From: Musa acuminata AAA Group
Lineage: Eukaryota > Streptophyta > Magnoliopsida > Zingiberales > Musaceae
Direction of reading: 5' to 3'
Assembly (NCBI RefSeq): GCF_036884655.1
Contig: NC_088342.1
Location: forward strand, 32,035,001 to 32,099,000
Length of the DNA stretch: 64,000 nucleotides
Under the pieces are notes generated by a model. The model worked only from the letters and a program-made list of their open reading frames with translations, was not told the DNA's origin and did no database searches. Shown one piece after another: positions 45,654-59,400 of the stretch. The translations under genes and the position numbers were made by a program. How positions within the stretch are numbered: position 1 is the first letter of the stretch; each line of letters begins with the position of its first letter.

Positions 45654-46162
45654 TAGTTATAAAGTAATATATACCAAAATATAATAAGCAAAATGATTAT
45701 GTATCAAGTTATACGTGTCATCACTCACGTGATTGGCTTACGTGATTGGCTTGCTGGCACCTATGTTGTAATTTTTTCTATTATTGCGTAGAACAATATT
45801 AGAAAAGCTTTTTATAAGCTGACTGCCAAATCAAGAATATTTCTATTATTAAGTTAAAAAAATGACAGATAATTTTAGAAATGGTGGAGACTAAAAAACG
45901 CTTTTTATAAGAATTCGCCCAATAAAGTCAAACGCGGCAGCTTATCATGTCCTTTTTAATTCTGGACTTGTATTTTGGCTTGGTCGTGATCTGTCCTGGA
46001 ATCGGATCTCATTTCTTCTAACGGATCCGTTTGGGCTCCGCGACTCCGCACCCAAAGTCCAACCACCGATTCATCGCCAGCCGCAGCTCGGCCGTCCGTT
46101 CCCAAATCGTTGCGGATAGCCTCCGGCGGAGGCCAATCCGAAGACAGAAGAAGAAGAGGCAG
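45626..46162 (+). promoter_or_regulatory. Upstream region of the At3g49140-like gene
   Basis: Begins with an (AT)n run (45626-45652). At 45726-45731 there is a G-box CACGTG, followed by two direct repeats of CGTGATTGGCTT that hold CCAAT-type ATTGG words. The 150 bp before the ATG are GC-rich and free of upstream ATG in the same frame. These are motif matches only. Confidence 0.4.
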
Positions 46163-49100
46163 ATGTTGACGATGATGGACTTCGCCCTCGCAAATGGTCT
46201 GCTGCCTTCGCCGTTGCGGTCACCTCTGTCGCTTCTCGTGGGCGCCGGCCGCAAGTGCTATAGCCGTGGCGTCGGCGGTGGCAACCAGAGGTTCTTTGGA
46301 CGAGGAATTTGGGATCTTCAGCACGCGAGGTACTTGTTCGCCCCCTTCTTTCTCTATAGAAGCACCTACATGAGCCCATTCTCCTCGCCAGGACGAAATC
46401 GAGAGTCCGTTCTGGGCTAGAGGATGCGGATTCGCTGAGAAGAAACTCGAAGCCACTATACCACCCTTTCGAGGAAATCGAAGAGCTAGTTGCTTCCAGT
46501 GACGATGAGGAGAGGCGCCTCACTGATGCCGAGACCGCAAGAACCATAATTGAGGTAACAATTAAGCTATTGAGAGGGTGAGCTCACCAGAATGTTTGCT
46601 TATTTATAGATAATGAATCCTGGTTTTAGAAGAAAATTGCTTGCAAACTATATCTAACTGGCTTTATCTCTTCTTTTCTTCCTGAACTCAGCTTATTGGC
46701 CTGTATTGGTAGCTCAAAATTCATGCTAATTTTGCTCTGCCACTGATGAATGCCAAGGACTCGTTGGATCCGTAAAATATCTCAAGTGCTGCTTATAGTT
46801 TCTATATTTGACTTCATCCATATTATCTTATAAAGGGTTCTTAAATATAGTTTGGAGTTTAATTTGACTACTCTACATGACCTGTAGGCCTATGTGCACA
46901 AAAACAACCTACGAACTCGTACATTGTACCAGATGCTTGTTATGATAATTGTAAAGGGACGTAAGAAACATAAGGACCGAGTTTGAGGCTAAAATATTTC
47001 TTTTCTTCACTAGGCAAACACTGACACTGTGAGGTTCTAAATCAACACTCCTGTTGGATCAGCATTAGTACTAGAAATATTGCCATACTCAACTAGAAAA
47101 AAAACATAATATGCATTTCAGACTTGCTTTGGAAAAGAAAAATTGCTAACTCAGAAATCACAGTTGGGAAACAAGACAGTGCATATACTGCAAGCTTCGG
47201 TAAATATTTGATATTAATATGTAGTAAGTAGTCCCACAAAACACGTAAGGATAAGTCATTTGGCAAACATAATTTGTCATGAACAAATTAATAATTTAGC
47301 AAACTTAGGATAGTTATGTATACCATGTCCAACTACGACAAACAACTGATATTAATACTATTGTTGTGAAGGTAAATAGCATAAAAAAGAGTTGTATTTT
47401 CTCTTTCTTGCACTATGGTATTCCCTAGTTTTTACTGTTTTGTACAAAACTTTGAGTTATGAAGAGTAATTATACAATAACGAGGGATACTTTAATTCCT
47501 TCATATTTCTAATTTTTCTAAATCTATCTAATTCTATAAGAACCAGAAAAACTTACTTTTGAACTGGAAACACATTCACATCCTAAAGCTGGGACTTAGT
47601 GTTATATCCCAAACACTTGGACATCTACAATGAACTTGGTCGTCTATGATATGGTGTTATATGCTTCTACAATGGTAATTTAGAATTTACTTTGTCCTTT
47701 GATGGTGTATTACCATGCTATGTGTAGGTCAATAGCAAAGCAGCCGTCATGTTTTCAGGATTTATCGATGATCAAGTCCATGAGAATATTATCTGGCCTG
47801 AATTTCCCTATCTAACTGATGAACAAGGAGGTACACTGTTAATATTTTCTTTTATTTTTTTGTTTGTCTTGATAACTGTTCTTAGAGCCAATTATTTTTG
47901 TATCCTTTTCTTCTTCCCCACACTCTTGAAATTTCTGTAGCACTTTGAACAGATATATATTTTGAGGTGAATAAGGAGAAAGAAGTTCTTCAAAGTTTGG
48001 TTACAGATGATAAGTTAGTGGTACTTGAATTCCTTCATTGGTCCTTTCTGTCTTCCCTTTTATTCTTTTTCTTCAGATTTGAGGCTTGCAATGCTTCAAC
48101 TGATATTAATCTTCAGTGCAGAAAGTTATAATTGGCTTGGACAATATAGAAATGCTAGCTGAGATGGAAGTGTTAGGGCCATGTGATCTTGAATTTGAAG
48201 TAGAAGAAATCTCAAGCAGTGAAGATGACATTGATGATGAATCCGAAGAGGTGAGGAGACAAGACAACATTTATTAAATTATTTTACTTTTTTGATATCA
48301 AATTAATGTAGATGTGACATTTCTTAGCAGGATGTGATGGCTATTCTTGACGAAGTAGATCAACTTCTCTCGTCTGAGAATATAAGTGATTGGACAAATT
48401 TGGAAACAATGCAGTCTTGTCATCCAATATATTTTGCTAAGAAAATGGAGGAGGTATGCAGTTATCTCTAATGCTTGTTCAGTAATTAATGTGAAAACTT
48501 TGCACCGTGAAGGTCATACCACTTCACCTAAAGTCCTATTTTATTTGCATGTGCAACATTGTCTTCGGCTGTGTAATACTCTTGGTGGTTTTTCTTGCTT
48601 AGTCTATATCAAATGTTAATTTGGACTGGATGGATCAGCCTCCTGCTAGCATTGTCATCCAAGGTCATTTGAGACCTGCCTTTGCTGAAGAGAGCATAAA
48701 TATCAAAAAGCTTCCTTATGCTGGTACAAAATATATATGCAACTTCCACCTTTTGAGAATTGATTTAAAGCATGATATATGAGCATAAACATTCTTTATC
48801 TTTATTTTATGTACTTTTGTTTTCCAATTTTTCAGCAGTATTTTCTTATGTAGGAGAATTTGATATGGATCAAAGTCTGCAGAGTGGAGCTACATTTTAC
48901 AAACTGGAGATGCTTAATATTCAGATAGTCTCTGCATACGGAAATCAGGCATGCCTTAGCATGTTTTCTCTAAATGATTTGAAAATATTTTTTTAATAGA
49001 CTGATCGGCTTGTGATAATTATAGTTTATCTGTTTGTCCTAACTGTAGAACATGCAACTTCATGATGACATGTTTGCAAGGTTTCAAATCTTGATCATAT

Positions 49101-50399
49101 ATATTTACTGATACAATTATGTATCGGTACTGAAACAAATAGCTTGACACTAGTACAATACTATATTTTTTATCTTATTCAGCGATGCTGAACAGTATGT
49201 GCTGGTATATCACCTGGTATCCTGGTACCGTACCAGTCTGATAGATTACAAAAACTAGTATAGGACCAAGAGTTAAATCTTTGTTGCTAGAATGCATCAA
49301 CTGTGGAGTTTACTTTATTAAGCTGCCTCTATTATGTTGAAATGACTGTGGATTATCACTGTCACTGATTTTGTGAGTGCTTGATTAATGCCATTTTAAT
49401 TGTTTCAAACATATTATCAAACCTGTGCCTTGTTTATTCGAACCTTGACCTATTGCTAGATGGTATTGGTAGTTTTTCAATCTCACTGTCGGCATAGACT
49501 TTATTCCACTTCTCTTGTCACCATTTTGGGGCTTATGACTTGAGGGATAGATCTGCAATTTATCTTCCTTTGGTTAATGTTCATTGAATTTATTCTCATC
49601 ATGTTACTTCACAGTCAACAGTAAAAATCCATAATTTTCGGGAAGCCCGACCAGATGTTCTTGCACATTCTGCTGTGAACATCATATCTCGCTTAAAAGC
49701 TGGTGGGGAAAAGATATCTCAAGCTCTTAAATTGCTATGTATTAGGCAAAAGAGTATTCATGTGGAGGTATTGTGGTAATCCATTTGCCTTTTCTTATTG
49801 CTGCCTGCATTTCATTCCAAATCAGGTTCTTGATGACTGTTCTAGTTTTCTTATTTGCTTTTTAATTTATCTTTTGTTTCTCTGTGGCTTGTAACATGAT
49901 CATTTAGCATAAATTTTAGTGGTGTTTTCATCGCTTAGTGTTCATATAGCAAGTTTATCAAATCTAAAGAAGATTTTCTGACATGATTCATTCTGTGTTA
50001 GTTTGAACTTAATAATATGAGGGTAGATGGAGTGAGTGTATTGGAACTTTGTATATATACATAAGAATTAAGGAACCAAGAGAAATTTGTTAGAATAAGC
50101 AGTAGTGCAACATGCCATTGCATGTTAAAGTTTGTGACTTTTTCCTTATGACCGTGGCAGTTGGACATGGTATTAGATTCATCCTTTAAAGCAAGGACTA
50201 CTATATCACTCGAAACCAAGGATTGAAATATCGTACCGTACCGGAGTTTTGATATTCGCTCGGTACAGTACGATACTGTATACCGAGTGGTATACCGTTC
50301 GGTATACCGCTTGGTATATATATATATAATTCGATGACGTCGCCTTGTTTATATATATATATATATATAAATTAATAAATATATATTTATATATAAAAG

Positions 50400-50447
<48 letters not shown>

Positions 50448-53400
50448 GACGTCGCATCGCCTCGGCGATATCGCCTTTTCCTTCTCCCACGCGGGGTGAT
50501 GTCGTCGCATCGCCTCGTTTATATATATATATATACACTATCCCGTCCGGTAATGGGTGGTCCGTGTACCGATCAGCTGATGGACCGGTATCTATCGCCC
50601 GGTATGGACGGTATTATTAGAAACTGCATACCTTGCTCGAAACTATACAAAACGAGTAGTATGTATAGGCCAGAATGTTGAATGATACATAAATAGCCCA
50701 TGTTTCGAGTGGTCCGATTCAACTCAGTATGAAAAAAAACCTAAAACAACAATTAGGTTTCACAAATGTGAGCCCTCTTCTCTTGACGTCGATCCCGCTA
50801 TCGCTGCTGTTCGATGTCATCAAGGGTGACATAGTTTGTAGGGAACGTGTTTGATGTAATGTCCATGCTTTTTAGTTTGTTCATACTTTAGAAAACTGAT
50901 AAGACCCTAAAATCTTATCGTAGACTCTAATACCAAATGATAAGACCCTAAAGTCTTATCATAGGCTCTGATACCAAATGATAAGACCCTAAAGTCTTAT
51001 CGTCGCTCTGATACCAAATGATAAGAACCTAAAGTTTTATTGTAAAAAATAAGAAGAGAAAGGGGATGATCACTTCGAGGGGATCGGCCTCCTTGATCTC
51101 TTCGAGGGGATCGGCCTCCTTGATCGCTTCAAGGGGATCGACCCTCCTTGATCGCTTCGAGGGGATCGACCTCCTAGGGTTTGTCAAAAGAAAGAATAAT
51201 ATTTTTCATAGATAACTGAAAAGAAGCAGTTACATCCCTATTTATAGAGTTCTACCCAGAGTCCATCAGGACTTGAATTCTAATAATAAATAAATATTAA
51301 ATAAACCTCTACTTGACTCTAACTGAACCAAACCGACTCAATAAACAACTGGACTAAACAGACTCAATAAACATTATTCAAAAGCTAAGAAAAAGGGTCC
51401 TAACAAAAACATCCAAGGGGCTTGCAATAGGCTTGATAGTCCAATTTTGGTTGGGTTTTGTGGTTTTTTATGGCTTATAAATGTAGCTTGTGTGTGGTTG
51501 TCGTACGGACTGCGTTGAATTCTCCTATCAAATGTTTGTTGAAATCCTGAGTTGACGCTCGTGGGATCTTGAGTTAATGCTTCCACCAACCCATTTTCTC
51601 TTTTGCAGATCCTTATGGAAACCCTATGAGATTAAAGGGACACTGATCCTTTATCGACGAGTACGTAGGGTGCCGTACGACTTAGGCAAATCAGTTAAGT
51701 CCATGATAAATGGTATCAAAGCGGGACAAACACACTAAGAAACACTTGACATTATTAATTTGAAGGACCTAGCATAATTGCATGGAGGGCAGCTAGCATG
51801 CACGATCGGTTTGGGATGCAGGGAAATGAGTCACTTAAAGGAGTGAGCATTTGAAATTGACATTCAAAGGAATGACTAACCTTTCACACGAGAGACACTA
51901 CGAGGACAAGTGAGTTGGAAGAACTTGTAGTACACAAAGGTTAGGATGGCCGAGTTCAAGCCACAACTCGACCTTATCAACCTAATTTGATGGTACTCAA
52001 TGCAAGCAGGGGTGCTTGGCAAAGGATGAGACCTTGCAAGTAGGGGTTGCTCGACGACTGAAAGAGTTTGTACAAGGCTCGCGAAGGCGAGGGAAATTGT
52101 CGACTCCAAGAATTCGGTACTTATGCAATGAAACTAAGGGTGTTTGTGGTCATCCCAAGGCTATTGAAATTCAATGCTATGGAGCTTAAGAACCTTTTCT
52201 TCGGCTCGAGGGAAAAGGATATGTCCGTGAGACAGTAAACTATGCAGTAGGTTTAGCATGTTGATAGCCCTTGAGAGCTACATTGGCAAAGAGTTGCAGT
52301 CTAACAAGTGTGTTTGTGGTGACGAAACAATGCAGTGTTGTGTCTTGGCAGACAGAGTAGTCCAAGGAGATGATAGTCTTTGAACCTTCAAGACGGAAGC
52401 CTACAAAGAGGAAGTTGCTTTAATGGGATAGGTATCTAGGGGAAAGTCCTATTTTTCTAGCAGAGGATTCATGTGTAGTGAACCACACATGCTGAGGGAG
52501 GTACTTCAGGATGGAAGCTTCGTAATGCTTAAAGGGCACAAGAATCGAGCAAGTGGCAAGGAGTTATTATATGATATCACTAGAGGTAATGGGTTGGTGG
52601 ACACATTACAAGATCAAGTAGAGGACCAACCGAAGGCACACTTGGAGCTCATGAGGAGAATATTAGGCTCAACAAAGGGTTGACTCATGGAATGGTAGAC
52701 ACAAACCACCATATTGTTGGGAAAAATGGATAAAAAATATATGCGGATACAGACAATTAATTATCCAAAATTTTCCTCCCTTGTATGAATATGTTAGGAG
52801 TACTATCTTGAGTATATGAGCAATAAACAATTAAATCACAATCAAGCACACAAGAATACCGACAATTTTTTTTGTGGAAAACTCCTTCAACGTGAAGAAT
52901 AAAAACCATGGGACCTCTCCTAGTCCAAATCAAAATCTCCACTATGAAAATATTGTTCACAGTAGCAAAGATCCACAAACGAATGTGTTCTACAACAAAT
53001 TCAAAACCCACAACTCAAATACTCGTTAAACAGAGATAGAAATCACAAAGGGTAGTTATTGTTAAGTATGAGAAAGTGCTTACCACATCCAACCGCAATC
53101 TTCGCCATTCAGATTAAAGAAACACTAGTGTAGAACATGCTCACCAAAATCAGCCAAATCGAACCACAAATGACAGTCCAAATGCTGAATGAGATGAAAC
53201 TGTTCGAAGCAGAAAACCAACAGCATAGTCTTCGTTGAAGCAGCAAAAAGAGATATTTAAAAAAACCTCCAAACATGATCTTCACCGTTCAGAATGCACA
53301 ACCAGAAGCCTTATACCTGCCGACAAAATTTCAGCCAAATCCAACGGTTGAATACTGCATTGCAAGGAGTTGAAGTAACCTGATTAGTGATAGAACAATT

Positions 53401-56400
53401 AGTGAACAGCTGCTATTCAAGAAGCCAAAATCCTATGAAGAAGACCTCCAAACTAGATCTCCACCATTTAGAATGAAGATCACTGAGCCTAGAATATCAC
53501 ACCAAAAATCAGCACGATCCGACAAAAATCTCACCGTCCGATCGTTGAAGAAAGATGGCTGGACGAAGTTAAGAAAAACCCAGAAAATTTTCTCTCTCTA
53601 TAGTGGTTGCTGTGAAATTGAGTTGTGTATCATGAGTGTCTCAAAATGTAACCTTAATGGGTTTAAGTACATGGGCCAAAACATTTATTGTTGGGCTTTC
53701 TCCACATTGGAGTGACCTAACTCAACAATTCTCCCCCTCATGACTATGTGGAGAAATTTGCCAAACCGGTAACCAACCGACAAGTCTCAAACATTGGTTT
53801 TGGTAAAACTTTAGTGAACATATCAGAGCTATTATCATCAGTATGTGTTTTCTTAAGTTCAAGCAGCTTAGAATCCAAAACATCTCGTATCCAATGATAC
53901 CTCACATCAATATGTTTTGATTTACTACGAAAAGTGGGATTCTTACTAAAATGAATTGCACTCTGACTATCATAGTATAAGACATACCTCCTTTGTGTGA
54001 AATTGTGAATCCAAGCTCATTCATAAATTTTTTCATCCAAAGCAACTCCTTGCAAGCCTTTGTAGCTGCAATAAACTCAGCCTCCATAGTGGATGATGCA
54101 ATGCATTTTTACAACCTGGATTGTCATGCCATAGCTCCCCCTACAAAGGTAATCATATAACCAGAAGTAGACTTTCGAGAATCAATATATCTTGCAAAAT
54201 CAAAATCTGTATAGCCCATAAGAATAGGTTTATTAGACCCAAAGCAAAGCTTCAAACTAGAAGTACCCCGGAGATATCTCAAAATCCATTTCACTGCATT
54301 CCAATGCTTTTTGCCTCGATTAGATAAAAATCTACTCACCACACCAACTGTATGAGTTATGTCTGGTCTAATGCAAACCATTGCATACATCAAATTGCCA
54401 ACTGCAGATGCACATGGAACTTTTTGTATGTATTTTGTCTCTTTCTCATTTGAAGGAGACTGTTTGACACTCATTCTAAAGGATGGAGAAAGAGGTGTAC
54501 TAACAGTTTTAGCTTTATCCATGTTGAATCATTGTAGCACCTTTTCAATGTATTTTTCTTGAGATAGCCACAACTTCTTGCATTTTCTGTCACGGATAAC
54601 TTTAATCCCAAGAATAAGCTTGGCTGGCCCTAAGTCTTTCATAGCAAAAGACTTACTCAACTCTTTCTTCAAACTGTCAATCTTGGAGAAGTTAGGACCT
54701 ATAATAAGCATGCCATCAACATACAACAAGAATATAACAAAGTCATTATCAGAGAATTTCTGCACAAAAACACAATTGTCAGAAGTAGTCTTCTTTTAGC
54801 CCTGTTGAACCATAACATATTCAAACTTCTTATACCACTGCCTAGGTGCTTGTTTCAAACCATACAAGCTTTTTCTCAATTTGCAGACATAATTCTTTTT
54901 TCCTTTCACTATAAAACCTTCAGGCTGCTCCATGTAAATTTTCTCCTCTAAGTCACCATGGAGAAAAAGCCGTTTTTACATCCATTTGCTCAACTTCCAA
55001 ATCAAGACTTGCAGTAACTCGAATTGAGGATATTTTCATCATAGGTGAGAAAATCTCTCCAAAATCAATGCCTTTCTTCTGACTGTAGCCTTTAACCACC
55101 GATGTAGCTTTGTATCGTGGACCAGAAGAATTCTCTTCATGCTTCACCCTGTAAATCCATCGGTTCTTCAAGGCTTTTCTGTCTTTAGAAAGTTTGACCA
55201 ATTCAAAGGTGTGGTTGTCATACAAAGACTGCATTTCTTCTTTCATTGCAGCAGCCCATTTGTCCTTTTACTCGCTCTCAGTATCCTCTTCATAGCATTC
55301 TGGCACCTCACCATCTGTCAAGAGAACATAATCATTAGGTGAGTACCGAGTGGAAGGCATTCGGTCTCTAGTAGACCTTCTAAGAGCAGCTTCAGGCAGT
55401 TCATTTTCAACCATTTCATCAGCAAGAGTATCCACCTGATCTAACTTTATGTTCATCTTGATCATGCCAATCATGATTTTGTACATCACCCCAATTAACT
55501 ATAGGAGTAGGATCCAAATCAATCAAACCATCATTCCTTTGAGGCTCTATCTTTTTTGTATTGCCAATATCTTCAAGAGTCTAATCCTCTGCAAAAACCA
55601 CATCACAGCTTCTGACAAGCTTCTTTACAACTGGGTCATAACATCTGTAGCCAAACTCATCTCAGCCATACCCAATGAAGATACACTACCTCGTCTTGGA
55701 ATCTAACTTGGATCTCTCATCTTTAGGAACATGTACAAAACATTTACAACCAAATACATGCAGGTGGTCGTAGGAAACATCTCTACCATATCACACCCTG
55801 TCAAGAACATCATTCTGCAAAGCAACAATAGAGGTTAGATTAATAACATGAGCAACAGTGTACAAGGCCTCACCCCAAAAAGAATTAGGCAATTTTGCTT
55901 CTGTAAGCACACATCTGATTCTCTTCATCAATGTTCTGTTAATCTTTTCTGCAAGGCCATTCAATTGAGGAGTCTTAAGAGGTGTCTTCTGATGCATGAT
56001 ACCTTGCTTCCTACAATATGCATCAAAGGGCCCACAATATTCTCCGCCATTATTAGTGCAGATGCATTTTAATTTCTTCCTTGTTTCTCTCTTAACAGAA
56101 GCTTGATATTCCTTGAATGCATCAAGGACTTGATCCTTTGACTTCAAAACATGGACCCAAAGTTTCCTGGAATGATCATCAATAAATGTCACAAAGTAAA
56201 GTACACCACCAAATGATCTTACCTTCAAAGGACCACAAACATCTGAGTGTACCAATTCTAAGTAGCTCAATTTTCCTGGAAGGAAGATAATGCTTAAAAG
56301 AAACTCTTTTCTGTTTCCCAGCCAAACAATGAACACACCTGTCTAGATTTGCACCTTTTAACCCTGAAAGCATATTCTTCTTAGCTAGACAGTCAAGTCT

Positions 56401-59400
56401 CTTCACACTGATGTGACTCAACCTTCTGTGTCATAAATCTGAAGAGTCAACACTCTCAACTGCATTAACATGATCAGTATTAACTGAAGCCTCCAACCAA
56501 TACAAGCCACAAGACTTCTTTGGTAGAGTTACAATTATAGAGCCTTTAGTGATTTTCCACTGATTATCACCAAAAGAGCCACAATAACCATCATCATCAA
56601 GCCTCCCTGTAGAGATCAAGTGCAGTCGAACATCTGGTGCATGTCTGACATTCTTGAGAACAAGCTTTGTCCCAATGTCAGTCTCTAAACAAACAGTTCC
56701 AGTGCTTATAACCTTTGATACTCCATCATTGCCCATTTTCATAACTCCAAAATCACCTAGAGTATAAGAAGTAAAGAAGTCCTTCCTTGATGTAACATGG
56801 TAGGCAGCACCACTGTCAAAGACCCAACTGGTTTCATTCTTAGTAAAGTTGATGTCCTCTGCACAATAAACAGTAGTAAGATCATCAGAAGTAGTGGAAA
56901 CACGATCATTGTCACTTTCATTAGCCTTTTTATCTTGCTTGTTGTTGCTGCCCTTATCTTTATTCTCCTTTTTCTACCTGAAACAATATTTCTTGATGTG
57001 CCCTGTCTTACCACAGTAATGACATTCAAGAATCTTGTACTTTGACTTTGATTTGCTCCTGCTTTTACTACTGTCTTTTCTGTTCTGATCTCGACCCTTG
57101 TTCTTGCTTCTCCCCCTATTCTCAATAACCAAAACCTCTTAGTGTGATTTAGATGTATCCAGAGTTCTTCTCATTTCTTCATTCAAAACACCACTTTTCA
57201 CGTACTCCATAGTCAAAGTACCACCGGGAGCAGAGTTTATCAAAGATACCCGAAAACTCTCCCAATCATCAAGTAGAATATTAAGCAACCAAAGTCCAAG
57301 TACCTCTTCTTCAAACTTTATACCCATGCTAGACAACTGATCAAAACAACCTTGAAATTCATTCAAGTGATCAGAAATGGAGTTACCTTCTTTAAACTGC
57401 AAGTGTATAGCTTGTTTAAGCAAAAATAGTTTATTATTGCCGGTTCTTGAAGCATACAAAGTCTGAAGTTTATGTCACAACACATTTGCTTTTGTCTCAT
57501 TAACAATGTGATTCAAGACATTATCTTCTACCCATTGCCGAATAAAGCCACAAACTTGTTGATGCTCAAAATCCCACTCTTCATCATTTTTAGACTTGGG
57601 TTTTTGAGATAAGAACACAAGTAAATGCAACTTTTTTACAAAGAGAAGATCTCTCATCTTTCCTTTCTATTTGTGATAGTTTGTGCTAACCAAACAGACC
57701 ATTCTACCCAAATTAGCCTCCATAATTCAAACAAGTAAAAAACAACAATAACCAAGCTCTGATACCAATCATCAGGTAGAGTATTAAGCAACCAAAGTCC
57801 AAGTACCTCTTCTTCAAACTTTATACACATGCCAGACAACTGATCAAAACAAACTTGAAATTCATTCAAGTGATCAGAAATGGAGCTACCTTCTTTAAAC
57901 TGTAAGCGCATATCTTGTTTAAGTAAAAATAGTTTATGATTGCCAATTCTTGAAGCATACAAAGTCTCAAGTTTATGCCACAACACATTTGCTTTTGTCT
58001 CATTAACAATGTGATTCAAGACATTATCTTCTACTCATTGCCGAATAAAGCCATAAACTTGTTGATGCTCAAAATCCCACTCTTCATCATTTTTAGACTC
58101 GGGTTTTTGAGATAAGAACATAGGTAAATGCAGCTTTTTCACAAAGAGAAGATCTCTTATCTTTTCTTTCCATTTGTGATAGTTTGTGCCATCCAAACAG
58201 ACCATTCTACCTAAATTAGCCTTCATAATTCAAACTAGTAAAAAACAACAATAACCAAGTTCTGATACCACTTTGTTGGGAAAAATGGATAAAAAATATA
58301 TGCGGATATAAACAATTAATTATCAAAATCTTTCCTCCCCACTTGTATGAATATATTAGGAGCAGTATCTTGAGTACATGAGCAATGAACAATTAAATCA
58401 CAATCAAGCACACAAGAATACCGATAATTTTTTACGTGGAAAACGCCTTTAATGTGAAGGATAAAAACCACGGGGCCTCTCCTAATCTAAATCAAAATCT
58501 CCACTATGAAAATATTGTTCACAACAGCAAAGATCCACAAACAAATTTGTTTCACAACAAATTCAAAACCCACAACTCAAATACTCATTAAAAAGAGATA
58601 GAAATCACATAGGGTAGCTATTGTTAAGTATCAGAAAGTGTTTACCACATCCAAACACAATCTCCACCATTCAGATTTTAAGAAACACTAGTCTAGAACA
58701 TGCTCACAAAAAATCAGCCAAATCACACCACAAATGACAGTTCAAATGCTGAATGAGATGAAACTATTCGAAGTAGAAAACCAGCAGCATAGTCTTCGTT
58801 GAAGCAGCAAAAAGAGATACTTAAGAAAACCTCCAAACCTGATCTTCACCATTCAGAATGCATAACCAGAAGCCTTATACCTGCTGACAAAATTTCAGCC
58901 AAATCCATCGGTTGAATGCTGCCCAGCAAGGAGTCGAAGTAAACTAATCAGTGACAGAACAATCAGTGTACAGCTACTATTCAAGAAGCCAACACCCTAT
59001 GAAGAAGACCTCCAAACCAGATCTCCACCGTTCAGAATGAAGATCACTGAGCCTAGAATATCTCCACCAAATCAGCACAATCCGACAAAAAATTCACTGT
59101 CCGATCTCCGGAGAAAGATGGCTGGACGAATTTTAGGAAAACCCAAAAAAATTTCTCTCTATGTTGTCTGCTGCGAAATTGAGTTGTGTATCATGAGTGT
59201 CTCAAAATGTAACCTTAATGGGTTTAAGTACATGGGCCAAAACATTTATTGTTGAGCTTTCTCCACATTGGAGTGACCTAACCCAACACATATCTCAATG
59301 CAAACTGAGGAGCAGAGCAACTTGGGTGGGACTTAGTGAAATACCCAAGCTATATGAGCGGAGTTGGCTTAGAAGTTAGAACATGAAACAAACGCACCAA

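Larger units (their letters stand above)
52715..59288 (-). mobile_element. Copia element in intron 9 (6.6 kb)
   Basis: Minus-strand insertion of 6574 bp with 5-bp target duplication CATAT (52710-52714 and 59289-59293). LTRs of 1013 and 1015 bp have 7-bp inverted ends TGTTGGG/CCCAACA (one changed to CTCAACA side). Met-tRNA primer site next to the right LTR, CCCCCTC-type polypurine complement next to the left one. The interior is Copia order but heavily decayed, with a 502-bp internal duplication. Related to, but clearly distinct from, the element at 24307-29696. Confidence 0.92.

Noticed and set aside
46071..46547. Minus-strand 158-codon frame opposite exons 1-2
   Set aside because: Antisense shadow; the plus strand carries the conserved family motifs and splice signals.
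52471..52683. 70-codon frame as a gene in intron 9
   Set aside because: It lies in the unclassified repeat element and has no recognisable motif.
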